Positions 43,828 to 53,036 of a DNA stretch of 64,000 nt are shown here, piece after piece (positions within the stretch are counted from its first letter, which is position 1; each line of letters starts with the position of its first letter). The notes under the pieces are model-generated. The model saw nothing but the letters and a program-made list of their open reading frames with translations. It was not told the DNA's origin and made no database searches. The position numbers and the translations under genes are program-made. The DNA is from Paenibacillus xylanexedens (lineage in GTDB: Bacteria > Bacillota > Bacilli > Paenibacillales > Paenibacillaceae). The stretch is from positions 310,001-374,000 of the forward strand of contig NZ_VEIO01000001.1 in the NCBI RefSeq assembly GCF_007680605.1. Reading direction: 5' to 3'.

Positions 43828-46311
43828 GTGGAGCACATACATGGCACGTACAATCTACAACTTGTTATTTTATCCTATTTCATTGCGTCGTTAGCCTCTT
43901 ATGCAGCACTTGATCTTGCAGGCCGTGTATCTTTGACGAGCGGAAGAGCGCGTCACTGGTGGGTTGCTTGCGGGGCAATCTCTATGGGACTGGGTATCTG
44001 GTCGATGCACTTTGTCGGCATGATCGCTTTTGTGTTGCCAATTCACGTTTCCTATTCCGTGGACAAGGTGATCTTGTCCGTTTTGTTAGCTATTATCGCG
44101 TCGGGGGTAGCATTGGAATTTGCAGGTCGCCCGTCCAACCGGATTAGCAAACTTGTGTTTGCCGGATTGTTGCTGACCGCAGGTATCACCTCTATGCATT
44201 ATGTGGGCATGGCAGCGATGTCCATTCCGATAACTTACAAGCCGGGCCTTGTGGTGTTATCCGTTCTGATCGCGGCACTTGCTTCCTATGCAGCGCTGTG
44301 GCTGATGTTTTTTTTCAATCGTCCGGAATCCAGACATCATTGGGTCTATAAAATAGGTAGCGGACTCATTATGGGATTGGCTATTACAGGCATGCACTAC
44401 ACCGGAATGGCGGCAGCCCATTTTCATCAAGTTCAAGCAATCCCTGAGAGTCTAAGCAGACAGCTGGAGTCAGAGGTTCTTGCTTACCTTATTGCGGCGG
44501 GAACGTTTGTGGCCATTGGTCTCACGTTATTCGGTAATTTCATCAATCAACGGATGGTTCAGAAAGATCAACGTATTCGTGAAAATGAACAGTGGTATCA
44601 TGCCCTGTACCATAATCATTCGGATGCCATCGTTTCTGTGGATCGCGAAGGTATCATTAAAGGCATTAACGCTGTAGTTACCACAATTACTGGATATTCT
44701 GAGAAAAGGGTGATTGATCGCCCGATTAATCAGATTATCGAACAGATTGATGTGGAGTGTTCAAGTAAAGATACCATTCACGCTTGGGATCAGCCGGATC
44801 TGGAACAAAGGCATTATATGGCGAAGATGAAAAATACACAAAATGAACTCCTTGACTTAAGTATTGCGGTCATTCCGGTCATTATTGATGACACCCATGT
44901 CGGAAGCCATATCTTGATTAAAGATATCACGGAAGAGACCCAGGCACAGCAAAACATTCGGCATCAGGCTCTGCATGATCCGCTTACGGGTCTGCCTAAT
45001 CGACGCAAGCTGGATGAGGTACTGGCTAATACCATCCATGCGTGTGAACAAAAACAGCATAAGTTTGCTGTGATGGTTATGGATATCGACCGTTTCAAAA
45101 TGATTAATGACTCCTTGGGTCATTCTATTGGCGACGTGTTTCTGAAGGAAGTTAGCCACCGTATTGTCACGACTATCGGTGCTTCTCATCCTCAGGCAAC
45201 GACCAATGTTACGCTAGCCCGAATGGGCGGAGATGAGTTCACGATGGTGGTCACGGGGGAACAAGCGGATGAGAGGCAAGTGGTTTGTCTTGCCGAAAAA
45301 ATTGTGGAAGCGATTAAGCAACCGTATCGTTTGAAGGAAAATGATTTTTACGTTACAGCAAGTATCGGTATTGCTATGTACCCTGAACATGGGGCAGGAA
45401 CGGATGCTTTGATCAAACATGCGGACTCCGCCATGTATGAAGTCAAGAAAAACGGAAAGAACGGTTACCAGTTCTATACGGCTCAGCTCGACTCTGAGCT
45501 TTACGAACGGATTGAGCTCGAAGGTTATCTAAGGAAGGCACTGGAGCGCAATGAGATGGTACTGTATTATCAGCCGCAGATTCGTACGCTGGACAGCCGA
45601 ATGATCGGGGTAGAGGCTCTGATTCGCTGGCAACATCCGCTTAAAGGGCTGCTTGCACCCGATGTATTTATCCCGCTGGCCGAGGAGACAGGCATGATCT
45701 ATGATATTGGTAACTGGACGATTCGTGAAGCCTGCAGACAGATGAAGCTGTGGCACGCTAGTGGTGGGCCGCTGATTCCGGTGTCAGTGAACTTGTCCAG
45801 CCAGCAATTTCATCAATCGAACCTGGTGGAGCAGGTACAGAATGCTTTAATTGAGACAGGTCTGGAAGCCAAATATCTGGAACTGGAAATTACAGAGAGC
45901 ATGATGATGGATGCAGCGGTGTCCACGGCGATTCTAAACGAGCTATCCGCTCTGGGTGTGAAGATTAGTCTGGACGACTTCGGCACAGGATACAGTTCAC
46001 TAAGTTATCTGAAGCATTTCCCGATCCACAAACTCAAGATCGACCGCTCGTTTGTCACGGATATCACCGAAAGCCACAGCGATCAGGCGATCGTAGCCAC
46101 AATTATTTCGATGGCCCAGAATCTTAAGATGGAAGTGATCGCTGAAGGGATTGAGACCAAAGGCCAGCTCGATATTTTGATGCAAAATGACTGTCGGGAG
46201 ATTCAGGGTTATTATTTCAGCAGGCCGTTACCAGCAAGTGAAGTGGAAAACAATTTCTTTGTACCCCTGCGTTTGCTTGGGGAACGTAATACGGTATTTC
46301 ATTCGGTATAA
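43828..46311 (+). CDS. MHYT-PAS-GGDEF-EAL cyclic-di-GMP protein
   Basis: 827 residues from GTG 43828. The membrane MHYT sensor has seven helices and the repeated signatures SMHFVGM, SMHYVGM and GMHYTGM (about 1-235), which may bind a metal and sense oxygen, CO or NO. A PAS domain (about 255-370) is followed by an intact GGDEF domain (RMGGDEF) and an EAL domain (GVEALIRW, LEITESMMMD, LDDFGTGYSSL, EGIETKGQL). Both catalytic signatures are complete, so it may make or degrade c-di-GMP; in many such hybrids one activity dominates. The stop overlaps the 16-bp repeat that starts the terminator. Confidence 0.93.
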   Translation: MEHIHGTYNLQLVILSYFIASLASYAALDLAGRVSLTSGRARHWWVACGAISMGLGIWSMHFVGMIAFVLPIHVSYSVDKVILSVLLAIIASGVALEFAGRPSNRISKLVFAGLLLTAGITSMHYVGMAAMSIPITYKPGLVVLSVLIAALASYAALWLMFFFNRPESRHHWVYKIGSGLIMGLAITGMHYTGMAAAHFHQVQAIPESLSRQLESEVLAYLIAAGTFVAIGLTLFGNFINQRMVQKDQRIRENEQWYHALYHNHSDAIVSVDREGIIKGINAVVTTITGYSEKRVIDRPINQIIEQIDVECSSKDTIHAWDQPDLEQRHYMAKMKNTQNELLDLSIAVIPVIIDDTHVGSHILIKDITEETQAQQNIRHQALHDPLTGLPNRRKLDEVLANTIHACEQKQHKFAVMVMDIDRFKMINDSLGHSIGDVFLKEVSHRIVTTIGASHPQATTNVTLARMGGDEFTMVVTGEQADERQVVCLAEKIVEAIKQPYRLKENDFYVTASIGIAMYPEHGAGTDALIKHADSAMYEVKKNGKNGYQFYTAQLDSELYERIELEGYLRKALERNEMVLYYQPQIRTLDSRMIGVEALIRWQHPLKGLLAPDVFIPLAEETGMIYDIGNWTIREACRQMKLWHASGGPLIPVSVNLSSQQFHQSNLVEQVQNALIETGLEAKYLELEITESMMMDAAVSTAILNELSALGVKISLDDFGTGYSSLSYLKHFPIHKLKIDRSFVTDITESHSDQAIVATIISMAQNLKMEVIAEGIETKGQLDILMQNDCREIQGYYFSRPLPASEVENNFFVPLRLLGERNTVFHSV

Positions 46312-46326
46312 ACGGCCAAGCGGCAA
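46311..46326 (+). repeat. 16-bp direct repeat, left copy
   Basis: AACGGCCAAGCGGCAA, identical to 48453-48468. Both copies form the 5' part of an intrinsic terminator and bracket the AT-rich three-gene insert. Confidence 0.85.
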
Positions 46327-46356
46327 ATCTCGAAGTAAGAGATTTGTCGTTTTTTG
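46320..46356 (+). terminator. Terminator after the GGDEF-EAL gene
   Basis: Arms CGGCAAATCTC and GAGATTTGTCG followed by T7. Confidence 0.88.
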
Positions 46357-46393
46357 TTAAGTTAATAAGTAAGAGCTATATAAAATTCTTGTA

Positions 46394-46402
46394 TGATATA
46401 AT
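46394..46402 (+). promoter_or_regulatory. Extended -10 promoter of the split-HipA operon
   Basis: TGATATAAT fits TGN-TATAAT exactly; no good -35. The leader (about 100 nt) contains GCAAGGA (46408-46414) and TCCTTGC (46462-46468), which can pair. Confidence 0.6.
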
Positions 46403-46511
46403 TGTTAGCAAGGAAATGAACTGTTGGTAAGTTAACATTGAACATTTTTTTAAGATAGTTATCCTTGCAAAAGAATTTAAGTTAATTTTGTACACGGGAG
46501 CAGATCAGTAT

Positions 46512-47471
46512 ATGAATACTATCCTTGATATTAGTGATTGGAAAAGCGAAACATTGAGTGTTTCTGGCTCCAAAGAAAAGAGATGGTACCGACATCCAGA
46601 AACGAATAAATTAGTGTTATTTAAATTGCCCGTGTCTTTGACAACCGGTAATAATCTCATAGAGGAAGTAACTGGGGAGATGTGGTCCGAGAAGTTGGCC
46701 TCTGATATCGGGGGATTATTAGATTTTAATGTGCATAAAGTTGATGTTGGCTGTATCAAAGCAAGCACTAGTTTCTTTCAAGATTATTATCTAGATGAAT
46801 CAAGATTTAAGGACGTGTCTTTGATCTTTGGAGCTTTGTGTCATTCATTTATAGAAGAAGATCTCGAAAGTCTTATTGAGGGCGCTGATATGATTATGGA
46901 ATTTGATGATAGTTATGATCGTCAGCGCTTAAAGGGAAGAAAAGAGATATATAGCTTCGATTTGTTATTAAGACTGTTTTCCCAAAGGAATATGTTGGAT
47001 GATTTATATAAAATGATTATTTTTGATACTCTAATAGGGAACACAGATAGACATCAGGACAATTTCGGTATTATTAGGGATGAGGTTTCCTCAAGGATCA
47101 CTTTTGCACCTTTCTATGATAATTCATCTTCACTAGGAAGAGAGTTGCCAGAACGTAGAATAGAACTTATGTTCAAGGATAAGCAAATGTTCGATGCATA
47201 TCTGTTTAATAAGAAGGCGTCTCCGCAGATACGCTGGGGAAATATTGATAATAATACTAAATTAAATTTCTTTACGTTTTTGAAAGAAGTGATTAAAGTT
47301 TCTCCAGATATTAAAAAATTCGCTTCTTCACTTTTTAAATTATCAGATGATAAAATTAACGAATGTATAAATAGAGTACCTTCTATTGTAATGAGTGATA
47401 TTCAAAAGGAATTTGTTAACAAATTCCTGATTGTAAGGCGTGACTTAATGTTAGAGGAGTTATTGAGATGA
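46512..47471 (+). CDS. HipA/CtkA-like serine/threonine kinase
   Basis: 319 residues from the ATG at 46512 after GGGAG (a TTG at 46488 is in frame). It has the HipA-C kinase signature: ATP-binding lysine Lys38 in KLVLFKLP, catalytic loop GNTDRHQDNFG (Asp179, Asn184) and metal-binding FYDNSSSLG (Asp203). It lacks the HipA N-terminal subdomain 1, like HipT of HipBST systems and CtkA of Helicobacter. HipA-type kinases act as toxins by phosphorylating translation factors or tRNA synthetases. The next gene starts 4 bp before the stop, so the two are coupled. Codons are AT-rich, unlike the neighbours. Confidence 0.82.
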   Translation: MNTILDISDWKSETLSVSGSKEKRWYRHPETNKLVLFKLPVSLTTGNNLIEEVTGEMWSEKLASDIGGLLDFNVHKVDVGCIKASTSFFQDYYLDESRFKDVSLIFGALCHSFIEEDLESLIEGADMIMEFDDSYDRQRLKGRKEIYSFDLLLRLFSQRNMLDDLYKMIIFDTLIGNTDRHQDNFGIIRDEVSSRITFAPFYDNSSSLGRELPERRIELMFKDKQMFDAYLFNKKASPQIRWGNIDNNTKLNFFTFLKEVIKVSPDIKKFASSLFKLSDDKINECINRVPSIVMSDIQKEFVNKFLIVRRDLMLEELLR

Positions 47472-48193
47472 AACCAATTTATAATAAACTTTTAGTATTT
47501 TGGAAAGGTCCAAACGGAGAGAATTTCTTAGTGGGTATTTTAGAAAAGAAGAATAAACAATATATTTTTAGATACGAGAATAACTCTCTTAATGCTGCTA
47601 AAGAACATGGTTTTTCACCCTTTATCGGATTAAGTGACGAAAATAAAGTGTATAGAAGTGATAAATTATTCTCGGTTTTTGAGCGCAGAACGCCAGGAGC
47701 TAACAGAGGAGCATTTAAAAAGTTATTAGAAGAAAATAATCTTAGTGATGGAGAAGATTTAGTTTGGGATTATTTATGTTTAACTAAAGGGAGATTAGCG
47801 ACAGATTCGCTCTCTCTAATCGCACCTGTTGTATTTGAGAATAAATCGTTATTCTTAGATAGCGAAGTTGCCGGATGGTCGTATACAAAGGAAAATAATA
47901 CAGCACTTTCAAAGGATACAAGATTAATTTTGCAAGTCGATCGAAACAATGAAAATGATGACAAGGCTATTATGATTTTAAACTCTGACACAAAAGAAAA
48001 AGTTGGATATATTATGAAACCATTCAACTATCTATATTACTATTTGTTAGAAAAAGGGTTCTCTCTTGTGGCTAAAATTTATATTTTTGATAAAAAAGAA
48101 GGAAGACCTAGTTTTCTGATTTACTGTTCTGAAATTACAAAAGAACTGATTGAGGGAGAGAAGGAACTTCAATATTTAATTGAATATAGATAG
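47468..48193 (+). CDS. HipS-like (HipA-N1-like) protein with C-terminal HIRAN-like domain
   Basis: 241 residues; ATG overlaps the kinase stop (ATGA). The first 110 residues resemble HipA N-subdomain 1: VGILEKKNKQYIFRYENNSL, then a proline-bearing segment FSPFIGLSDENKVYRSDKLFSVFERRTPG. The C-terminal part (about 145-225) has a HIRAN-like pattern, LQVDRNNENDDKAIMILNSDTKEKVGYI, a domain linked to DNA ends and stalled forks in eukaryotes. In HipBST the separate N1 protein (HipS) is the antitoxin to the kinase. The same role here is inferred. Both domain calls are by eye and need profile searches. Confidence 0.65.
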   Translation: MKPIYNKLLVFWKGPNGENFLVGILEKKNKQYIFRYENNSLNAAKEHGFSPFIGLSDENKVYRSDKLFSVFERRTPGANRGAFKKLLEENNLSDGEDLVWDYLCLTKGRLATDSLSLIAPVVFENKSLFLDSEVAGWSYTKENNTALSKDTRLILQVDRNNENDDKAIMILNSDTKEKVGYIMKPFNYLYYYLLEKGFSLVAKIYIFDKKEGRPSFLIYCSEITKELIEGEKELQYLIEYR

Positions 48194-48233
48194 GGCGAGT
48201 TTAGTGATGTTTATCGATAAGAGGTTGAGCCAA

Positions 48234-48389
48234 ATGAAATTTAGTATGAGAACATTAGATGAAACTGTCATTGAACTGGATTCTGATTCTGATATACGAC
48301 AAATGATCGAAATATCCGAGAATGATATTGAGGAAGGCTTAATATTTTCCTCTACAGATCTGATTGAACATATAAAGAACAGTGGATAG
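48234..48389 (+). CDS. 51-residue acidic protein, third gene of the split-HipA operon
   Basis: Start at ATG 48234 with AAGAGG 9 bp upstream; the frame also extends back to 48180, overlapping the previous gene. It is strongly acidic (DETVIELDSDSDIRQMIEI) and contains no helix-turn-helix, Cys or membrane segment. Unknown family. The position and charge would suit a small inhibitor or accessory factor of the kinase, but nothing in the sequence proves it. Confidence 0.6.
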   Translation: MKFSMRTLDETVIELDSDSDIRQMIEISENDIEEGLIFSSTDLIEHIKNSG

Positions 48390-48452
48390 CCTCATTTAAA
48401 CAAGGTGCGATGAATCGTAAATATCGATTTTAGTTTTAGAAAATTAAGTTTT

Positions 48453-48468
48453 AACGGCCAAGCGGCAA
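48453..48468 (+). repeat. 16-bp direct repeat, right copy
   Basis: AACGGCCAAGCGGCAA, identical to 46311-46326, at the right edge of the AT-rich insert. Confidence 0.85.
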
Positions 48469-48504
48469 GTTCCTGAGTTGTATCGAGAACTTGCCGCTTT
48501 TTTT
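48461..48504 (+). terminator. Terminator at the right edge of the insert
   Basis: 12-bp perfect arms AGCGGCAAGTTC and GAACTTGCCGCT, T7 tail; A-poor on the far side, so it mainly serves the plus strand. Confidence 0.92.
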
Positions 48505-48631
48505 GTTTTCATGTCATATCCGCATATGTTTTAAGCGGAAGATAAGTCATTCTTTTTCTAAAGGCAAAGCTAAAGATTGGTACCATCTCACGTGGACTCA
48601 TGCTCCACATACCCGGTTATGTCACTCCCGT

Positions 48632-50068
48632 TTATAAAAACTTGCGGTGGTGCTTTTTGCCGTCATAGGTGAACCAGATGGGTTTATCCTCCACACGGGT
48701 CTCCACGTGCACCGTACGTCCCCAGAGACGGTACAGATACGGGAGCGTGCGCTCCATGTATTTCAGATCCAGCTCGATGCCCTCATACTGATGTTTCAAT
48801 ACGAGTTCGCCTGTACGCAGATAGTCTGCATCCTGTACGACCAGATAGGGAGAGCCGCCGTTAATGCGGGAAAATACAAGCTGGTCGCGGATGTTTTCCC
48901 AGGACTTGTCGGTAATTTTCCAGTCCGGGCCTTTTTTCTCGAACACGTAGAGGTCGAGGTCTTCGGTTAACTTTTTGGTCATGTAATTACGGATGAAGGA
49001 GGTATCCGAGTCGAACTCGCGCACCTCGAACATTTTGGCCCGGCCTTGCCCAGGCTGGCGCCCCCATCGTTCCTGCTCCTCGCGCGTCGGGTGATCCCAG
49101 CGGCGTTCGATATCTTCAAAAATTTTCAGTCCCAGGTAATATGGATTCAGACTTTGTTTAGACGGCTGCACAACGGAAGAATTCAGCTTGGCAAACTCAA
49201 TCGTATCCTCACTACTCAGGTCGAGTTCGCGTATAATACGTTGATGCCAGTACGAAGCCCAGCCTTCGTTCATGATTTTTGTTTCCATCTGAGGCCAAAA
49301 ATAGAGCATTTCCTCACGCATCATACTCATAATATCCCGCTGCCAATCGGTGAGCACCTCGGAGAACTCTTGGATGAACCACATAATGTCTTTCTCCGGC
49401 TCTGGTGGAAAATGGTGTACCTGCAAACTGTCCGCAGGTTTTTCTTCGGTCTGCAGATTGTCGAGAGACCACAGGTCGTCATATTGGCCTTCCGGTTTAG
49501 GGGCTTTATCACCACGCTGTTCCCGAATTTTCATCTCCATGTAACGCTGTTTGTCGAGGTGCCGCGGTTTGATGAGTTGCGGGTCCACATGCTCCTGAAT
49601 TGCGAGCACGGCATCGATGAAGGATTCTACCGCTTCGGTGCCATATTCCATCTCATAGTTGCTGATTCGATCCGCCGTGGCGGCCATGCTTTCAACCATA
49701 TTGCGGTTGGATTTGGAGAAGCGTGCATTGTTTTTGAAAAAGTCGCAGTGTGCGAGTACGTGGGCGACGATTAATTTGTTCTGAATCAGAGAGTTGCCAT
49801 CCAGCAGGAAGGCGTAGCAAGGGTTGGAGTTAATAACGAGTTCATAAATTTTGCTCAGGCCAAAATCATACTGCATTTTCATTTTGTGAAACGTTTTGCC
49901 AAAGCTCCAGTGGCTGAACCTTGTTGGCATGCCGTAAGCACCGAAGGTGTAGATGATATCCGACGGGCAGATCTCGTAGCGCATCGGGTAATAGTCGAGG
50001 CCGAATCCATCGGCAATCTCCATAATTTCAGCAATCGCGTATTCCAATTCGCGGATCTCATCGGTCAT
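48632..50068 (-). CDS. spoVR: SpoVR family sporulation protein
   Basis: 478 residues, typical of SpoVR (B. subtilis 468). The sequence shows the conserved [33 protein letters not shown] block, [33 protein letters not shown] and a C-terminal [20 protein letters not shown]. SpoVR is a mother-cell protein needed for normal spore cortex. The exact activity is unknown. The start overlaps the stop of yhbH by 4 bp, so both are translated together. Confidence 0.95.
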   Translation of the reverse strand: MTDEIRELEYAIAEIMEIADGFGLDYYPMRYEICPSDIIYTFGAYGMPTRFSHWSFGKTFHKMKMQYDFGLSKIYELVINSNPCYAFLLDGNSLIQNKLIVAHVLAHCDFFKNNARFSKSNRNMVESMAATADRISNYEMEYGTEAVESFIDAVLAIQEHVDPQLIKPRHLDKQRYMEMKIREQRGDKAPKPEGQYDDLWSLDNLQTEEKPADSLQVHHFPPEPEKDIMWFIQEFSEVLTDWQRDIMSMMREEMLYFWPQMETKIMNEGWASYWHQRIIRELDLSSEDTIEFAKLNSSVVQPSKQSLNPYYLGLKIFEDIERRWDHPTREEQERWGRQPGQGRAKMFEVREFDSDTSFIRNYMTKKLTEDLDLYVFEKKGPDWKITDKSWENIRDQLVFSRINGGSPYLVVQDADYLRTGELVLKHQYEGIELDLKYMERTLPYLYRLWGRTVHVETRVEDKPIWFTYDGKKHHRKFL

Positions 50069-51231
50069 CCCAGGCTGCCCCCTTCTCTTTTTTGAAAAAA
50101 GCTGCGGAGCGCTTTATACACTTCGCCTTTTTCCTTGATGACGTAATACATAAACTGATCCATCTTAATATGACGGTAGGCAGACATCAGTGTACTGCTA
50201 CGGTTGTATTGGTTCACTTCACCGTAACCAAACATGTTGCTGCGCTTCATTAACTCGCCGATCAGCTTCACGCAGCGCTCATTATCCGAGGTCAGGTTAT
50301 CGCCATCCGAGAAATGGAACGGGTAGATGTTATAACTCGAAGGAGGATAACGTTTATCGATGATATCCAGTGCTTTCATATATACAGAGGAGCAGATCGT
50401 ACCGCCGCTCTCGCCACGTGTGAAAAATTCCTCTTCCGTCACTTCTTTGGCTTCCGTGTGGTGAGCCAGAAACACAATTTCGACTTTCTCATACTGACGT
50501 CGAAGAAAACGCGTCATCCAGAAGAAAAAACTGCGGGCGCAATATTTTTCAAATGATCCCATCGACCCGGATGTATCCATCATGGCAATGATGACGGCAT
50601 TGGACTGAGGGATGATTTTGTCTTCCCACGTCTTGTAACGGAGATCATCCGGACTGATGTGATGGATGCCCGGATTACCCGTTGTTGCATTGCGGCGCAG
50701 GTTCTCCAGAATGGTTCGTTTCTTATCGATGTTGGACTGCATGCCTTTTTTGCGAATATCGTTGAAGACCACGGTATGTGTCTCGATCAAATCTTTATCC
50801 TTTTGTTTCAGATCCGGCAATTCCAGTTCGGCAAAAAGAATATCTTCCAATTCCTCGATGCTGACCTCAGCTTCAACAATGTCATGACCTGGTTGATCGC
50901 CAGCTTTTTCACCTTTGCCCGGCTTCTGGGACGCAGGATCACGGCCAATGACATCACCAACCTGACTGTCACCGTCCCCCTGACCGACATGTTTTTGCTT
51001 CTGGTAGTTATACACGAAACGGTACTCATCCAGACTGCGAATGGGTACCTTGATGATTTGTTGTCCATCGGACATGATAATATTTTCTTCGGTGATCAGA
51101 TCGGGCAGATTCTGCTTAATGACATCTTTCACCTTTTGCTGATGGCGCTGCTGGTCCTGGTACCCTTTGCGGTGAAGCGACCAATCTTCCCGGGATACGA
51201 CGAACGAGTAAGGCTGGTGTGAATTTGACAT
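50065..51231 (-). CDS. yhbH: YhbH/YeaH-family stress and sporulation protein (DUF444)
   Basis: 388 residues from the ATG at 51231, behind GGGGGG. The C-terminal half has a von Willebrand A-like fold with a MIDAS-type motif ([18 protein letters not shown]) and [19 protein letters not shown]. In bacteria yhbH/yeaH, prkA/yeaG and spoVR/ycgB are co-conserved and act in sporulation or stationary-phase stress. Here yhbH and spoVR form an operon, while prkA stands apart. A weak sigma-E-like element (ACATATC, 15 bp, TATACTTA on the minus strand, near 51285-51315) would fit mother-cell expression. Confidence 0.94.
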   Translation of the reverse strand: MSNSHQPYSFVVSREDWSLHRKGYQDQQRHQQKVKDVIKQNLPDLITEENIIMSDGQQIIKVPIRSLDEYRFVYNYQKQKHVGQGDGDSQVGDVIGRDPASQKPGKGEKAGDQPGHDIVEAEVSIEELEDILFAELELPDLKQKDKDLIETHTVVFNDIRKKGMQSNIDKKRTILENLRRNATTGNPGIHHISPDDLRYKTWEDKIIPQSNAVIIAMMDTSGSMGSFEKYCARSFFFWMTRFLRRQYEKVEIVFLAHHTEAKEVTEEEFFTRGESGGTICSSVYMKALDIIDKRYPPSSYNIYPFHFSDGDNLTSDNERCVKLIGELMKRSNMFGYGEVNQYNRSSTLMSAYRHIKMDQFMYYVIKEKGEVYKALRSFFQKREGGSLG

Positions 51232-51488
51232 GTAGGCACCCCCCATTGATTACGCGGCACAGTTTGGCCTGTCGGTAATTAAGTATATTCACGGGCGGGG
51301 ACGATATGTGATGCGATCTGAACTAAAATGAATGAAATACGCTGCAACTGCCTTAGGATAGGTGAAAGTGGGGTACATGTTTAAATTTTACAAAAATCAT
51401 GATCATATGTGATATCTTTCCTTTACAATAGAGAAAAAGGTCTGATTCTGAGCATCGAACCTTGGTGCATGTAAAGGAAGGATTAAGT

Positions 51489-52829
51489 GTGGATAAACGT
51501 GCAGTAAAAGCCTGGATTATGTATGACTGGGCCAATTCAGCTTATGCAACAACCGTGCTTGCGGCGGTGCTACCTGTATTCTATGCTTCTGTTGCTGCGG
51601 CAACATTGGATAAGGATACGGCAGCTTCTTACCTTGCTTATACACATTCTATTGGAATGTTGTGTGTGGCACTGTTAACTCCGCTGCTAGGAACGCTGGC
51701 TGATCTATCGGGACGAAAAGGGGACTTCCTGCGAGTTTTCGCGATAACGGGAATTGTGGCAACGCTCGGGTTCAGCGTGATCGGAGAAGGAGACTGGTTG
51801 CTTGCGTCTACCCTGCTTGTATTAACCACGATTGGTTTTGCCGGTGGAAATACCTTCTATGATGCCATGTTACCGGATTTAGTTCCTGTAGAGCGAAGAG
51901 ATATGGTGTCCTCCAAAGGTTATGCCTATGGTTATATCGGCGGGGGGTTACTGCTTGCAATCAATCTGTTAATGATTCAGCAGCCAGGCTGGTTCGGCAT
52001 GCCGAGTACACTTGCAGGTACAAGACTTGCATTCATTTCGGTATCGCTGTGGTGGTTGCTGTTCTCGCTTCCCATCTTCCGCTATGCACCTAGAAGACCA
52101 GCCTCGCCTGAGTTGCCTGCATCCGTGACAGGTTATGCAAAGATTGGTGTACGCAGATTACGGGAAACCTTCGGGCAGATCCGGCGTTTTCCACAGTTGC
52201 TTCGGATGTTGGTGGCATTCTGGTTTTTCAATGACGGGATTAATACCATTATTCTGATGGCTACAATCTATGGGACAAGCATTGGCATTGGCACATCGGA
52301 TTTGATGTTGGCGTTGCTAATTACGCAATTTATCGGTTTTCCTTGTACACTGCTTCTAGGTGCTTGGGCGCAGCGGTGGGGAGCTAAACAGGTGTTATTG
52401 GTAAGTTTAAGTATTTATATTTGTATCGTTATACTTGGCTACTTTATGACCCAAGCTCTGCATTTTTATGTGCTCGCAGGGTTGGTTGGCGTGGTGCAAG
52501 GGATTAGTCAATCGACGGCGCGTTCCCTGTTTAGTAATCTGATGCCGGCTGCACGAACGGGTGAGTACTTTGGATTTGTTAACATTACAGGGAAGTTCGC
52601 TTCGATCTTTGGCCCATTTGTATTTGGTTACGTGGGACAGATTACAGGTTCTACCCGCTGGGGGATTCTGTCGCTGATCTTCTTCTTTGTAGCAGGCATT
52701 GCGGTTTTATTAACCGTGAAGGTACAGAAAGGAATGCAGGATGCTCAGTCAGCCGACCAGGAAGAGTTTGAACGTATGCAAGGCCTAGGTATGGCTGGAA
52801 AAGGGAAGGAGGTTACCTTTACCGGATAA
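51489..52829 (+). CDS. MFS permease of the UMF1/Atg22 family
   Basis: 446 residues from GTG 51489, preceded by AGGAAGGA; upstream codons to 51462 overlap that site. About 12 membrane helices. The N-terminal motif KAWIMYDWANSAYATTVLAAVLPVFY and the first-loop GTLADLSGRKG are typical of the family. Yeast Atg22 exports amino acids from the vacuole; bacterial substrates are unknown. It stands alone with a terminator after it. Confidence 0.9.
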   Translation: MDKRAVKAWIMYDWANSAYATTVLAAVLPVFYASVAAATLDKDTAASYLAYTHSIGMLCVALLTPLLGTLADLSGRKGDFLRVFAITGIVATLGFSVIGEGDWLLASTLLVLTTIGFAGGNTFYDAMLPDLVPVERRDMVSSKGYAYGYIGGGLLLAINLLMIQQPGWFGMPSTLAGTRLAFISVSLWWLLFSLPIFRYAPRRPASPELPASVTGYAKIGVRRLRETFGQIRRFPQLLRMLVAFWFFNDGINTIILMATIYGTSIGIGTSDLMLALLITQFIGFPCTLLLGAWAQRWGAKQVLLVSLSIYICIVILGYFMTQALHFYVLAGLVGVVQGISQSTARSLFSNLMPAARTGEYFGFVNITGKFASIFGPFVFGYVGQITGSTRWGILSLIFFFVAGIAVLLTVKVQKGMQDAQSADQEEFERMQGLGMAGKGKEVTFTG

Positions 52830-52837
52830 GTTTAGTT

Positions 52838-52893
52838 TGGTTTCATTTGGTTAGGTTAGATTAGGTCAGTTTGGTTTAGATTAGGCTTGATAT
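52838..52893 (+). repeat. G/T-rich low-complexity stretch
   Basis: Degenerate tandem of TTTGGTT and TTAGGTTAGA units just after the MFS gene; it reads like slippage-grown sequence. No coding or structural signal beyond this. Confidence 0.6.
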
Positions 52894-52924
52894 TGTAACC
52901 GTGCCGTGACTCTTATTGATTATC

Positions 52925-52974
52925 CCGGTCTCCGGATTCTGTTTATCTCATAACAGGATCTGGAGGCTTTTTTT
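52925..52974 (+). terminator. Terminator after the MFS gene
   Basis: 13-bp arms TCCGGATTCTGTT and AACAGGATCTGGA (two G-T pairs), T7 tail. Confidence 0.85.
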
Positions 52975-53036
52975 GCATTGTTACGTACTTAGATCATTGG
53001 CAAGTGAATAAATTATGAAAAGGTGAAAATAAAAGA

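Larger units (their letters stand above)
46327..48452 (+). other. AT-rich insert (candidate genomic islet) with split-HipA genes
   Basis: Base composition and codon use change sharply: long A/T runs and AT-ending codons here, against balanced composition in the genes on both sides. The insert carries its own promoter, three co-directional genes and ends in a terminator sharing a 16-bp sequence with the one at its left edge. No integrase or transposase is present, so the transfer mechanism is unknown. Confidence 0.6.

Noticed and set aside
52838-52893. Tandem repeat with biological function
   Set aside because: Units are degenerate and short; it looks like low-complexity slippage after a gene end.
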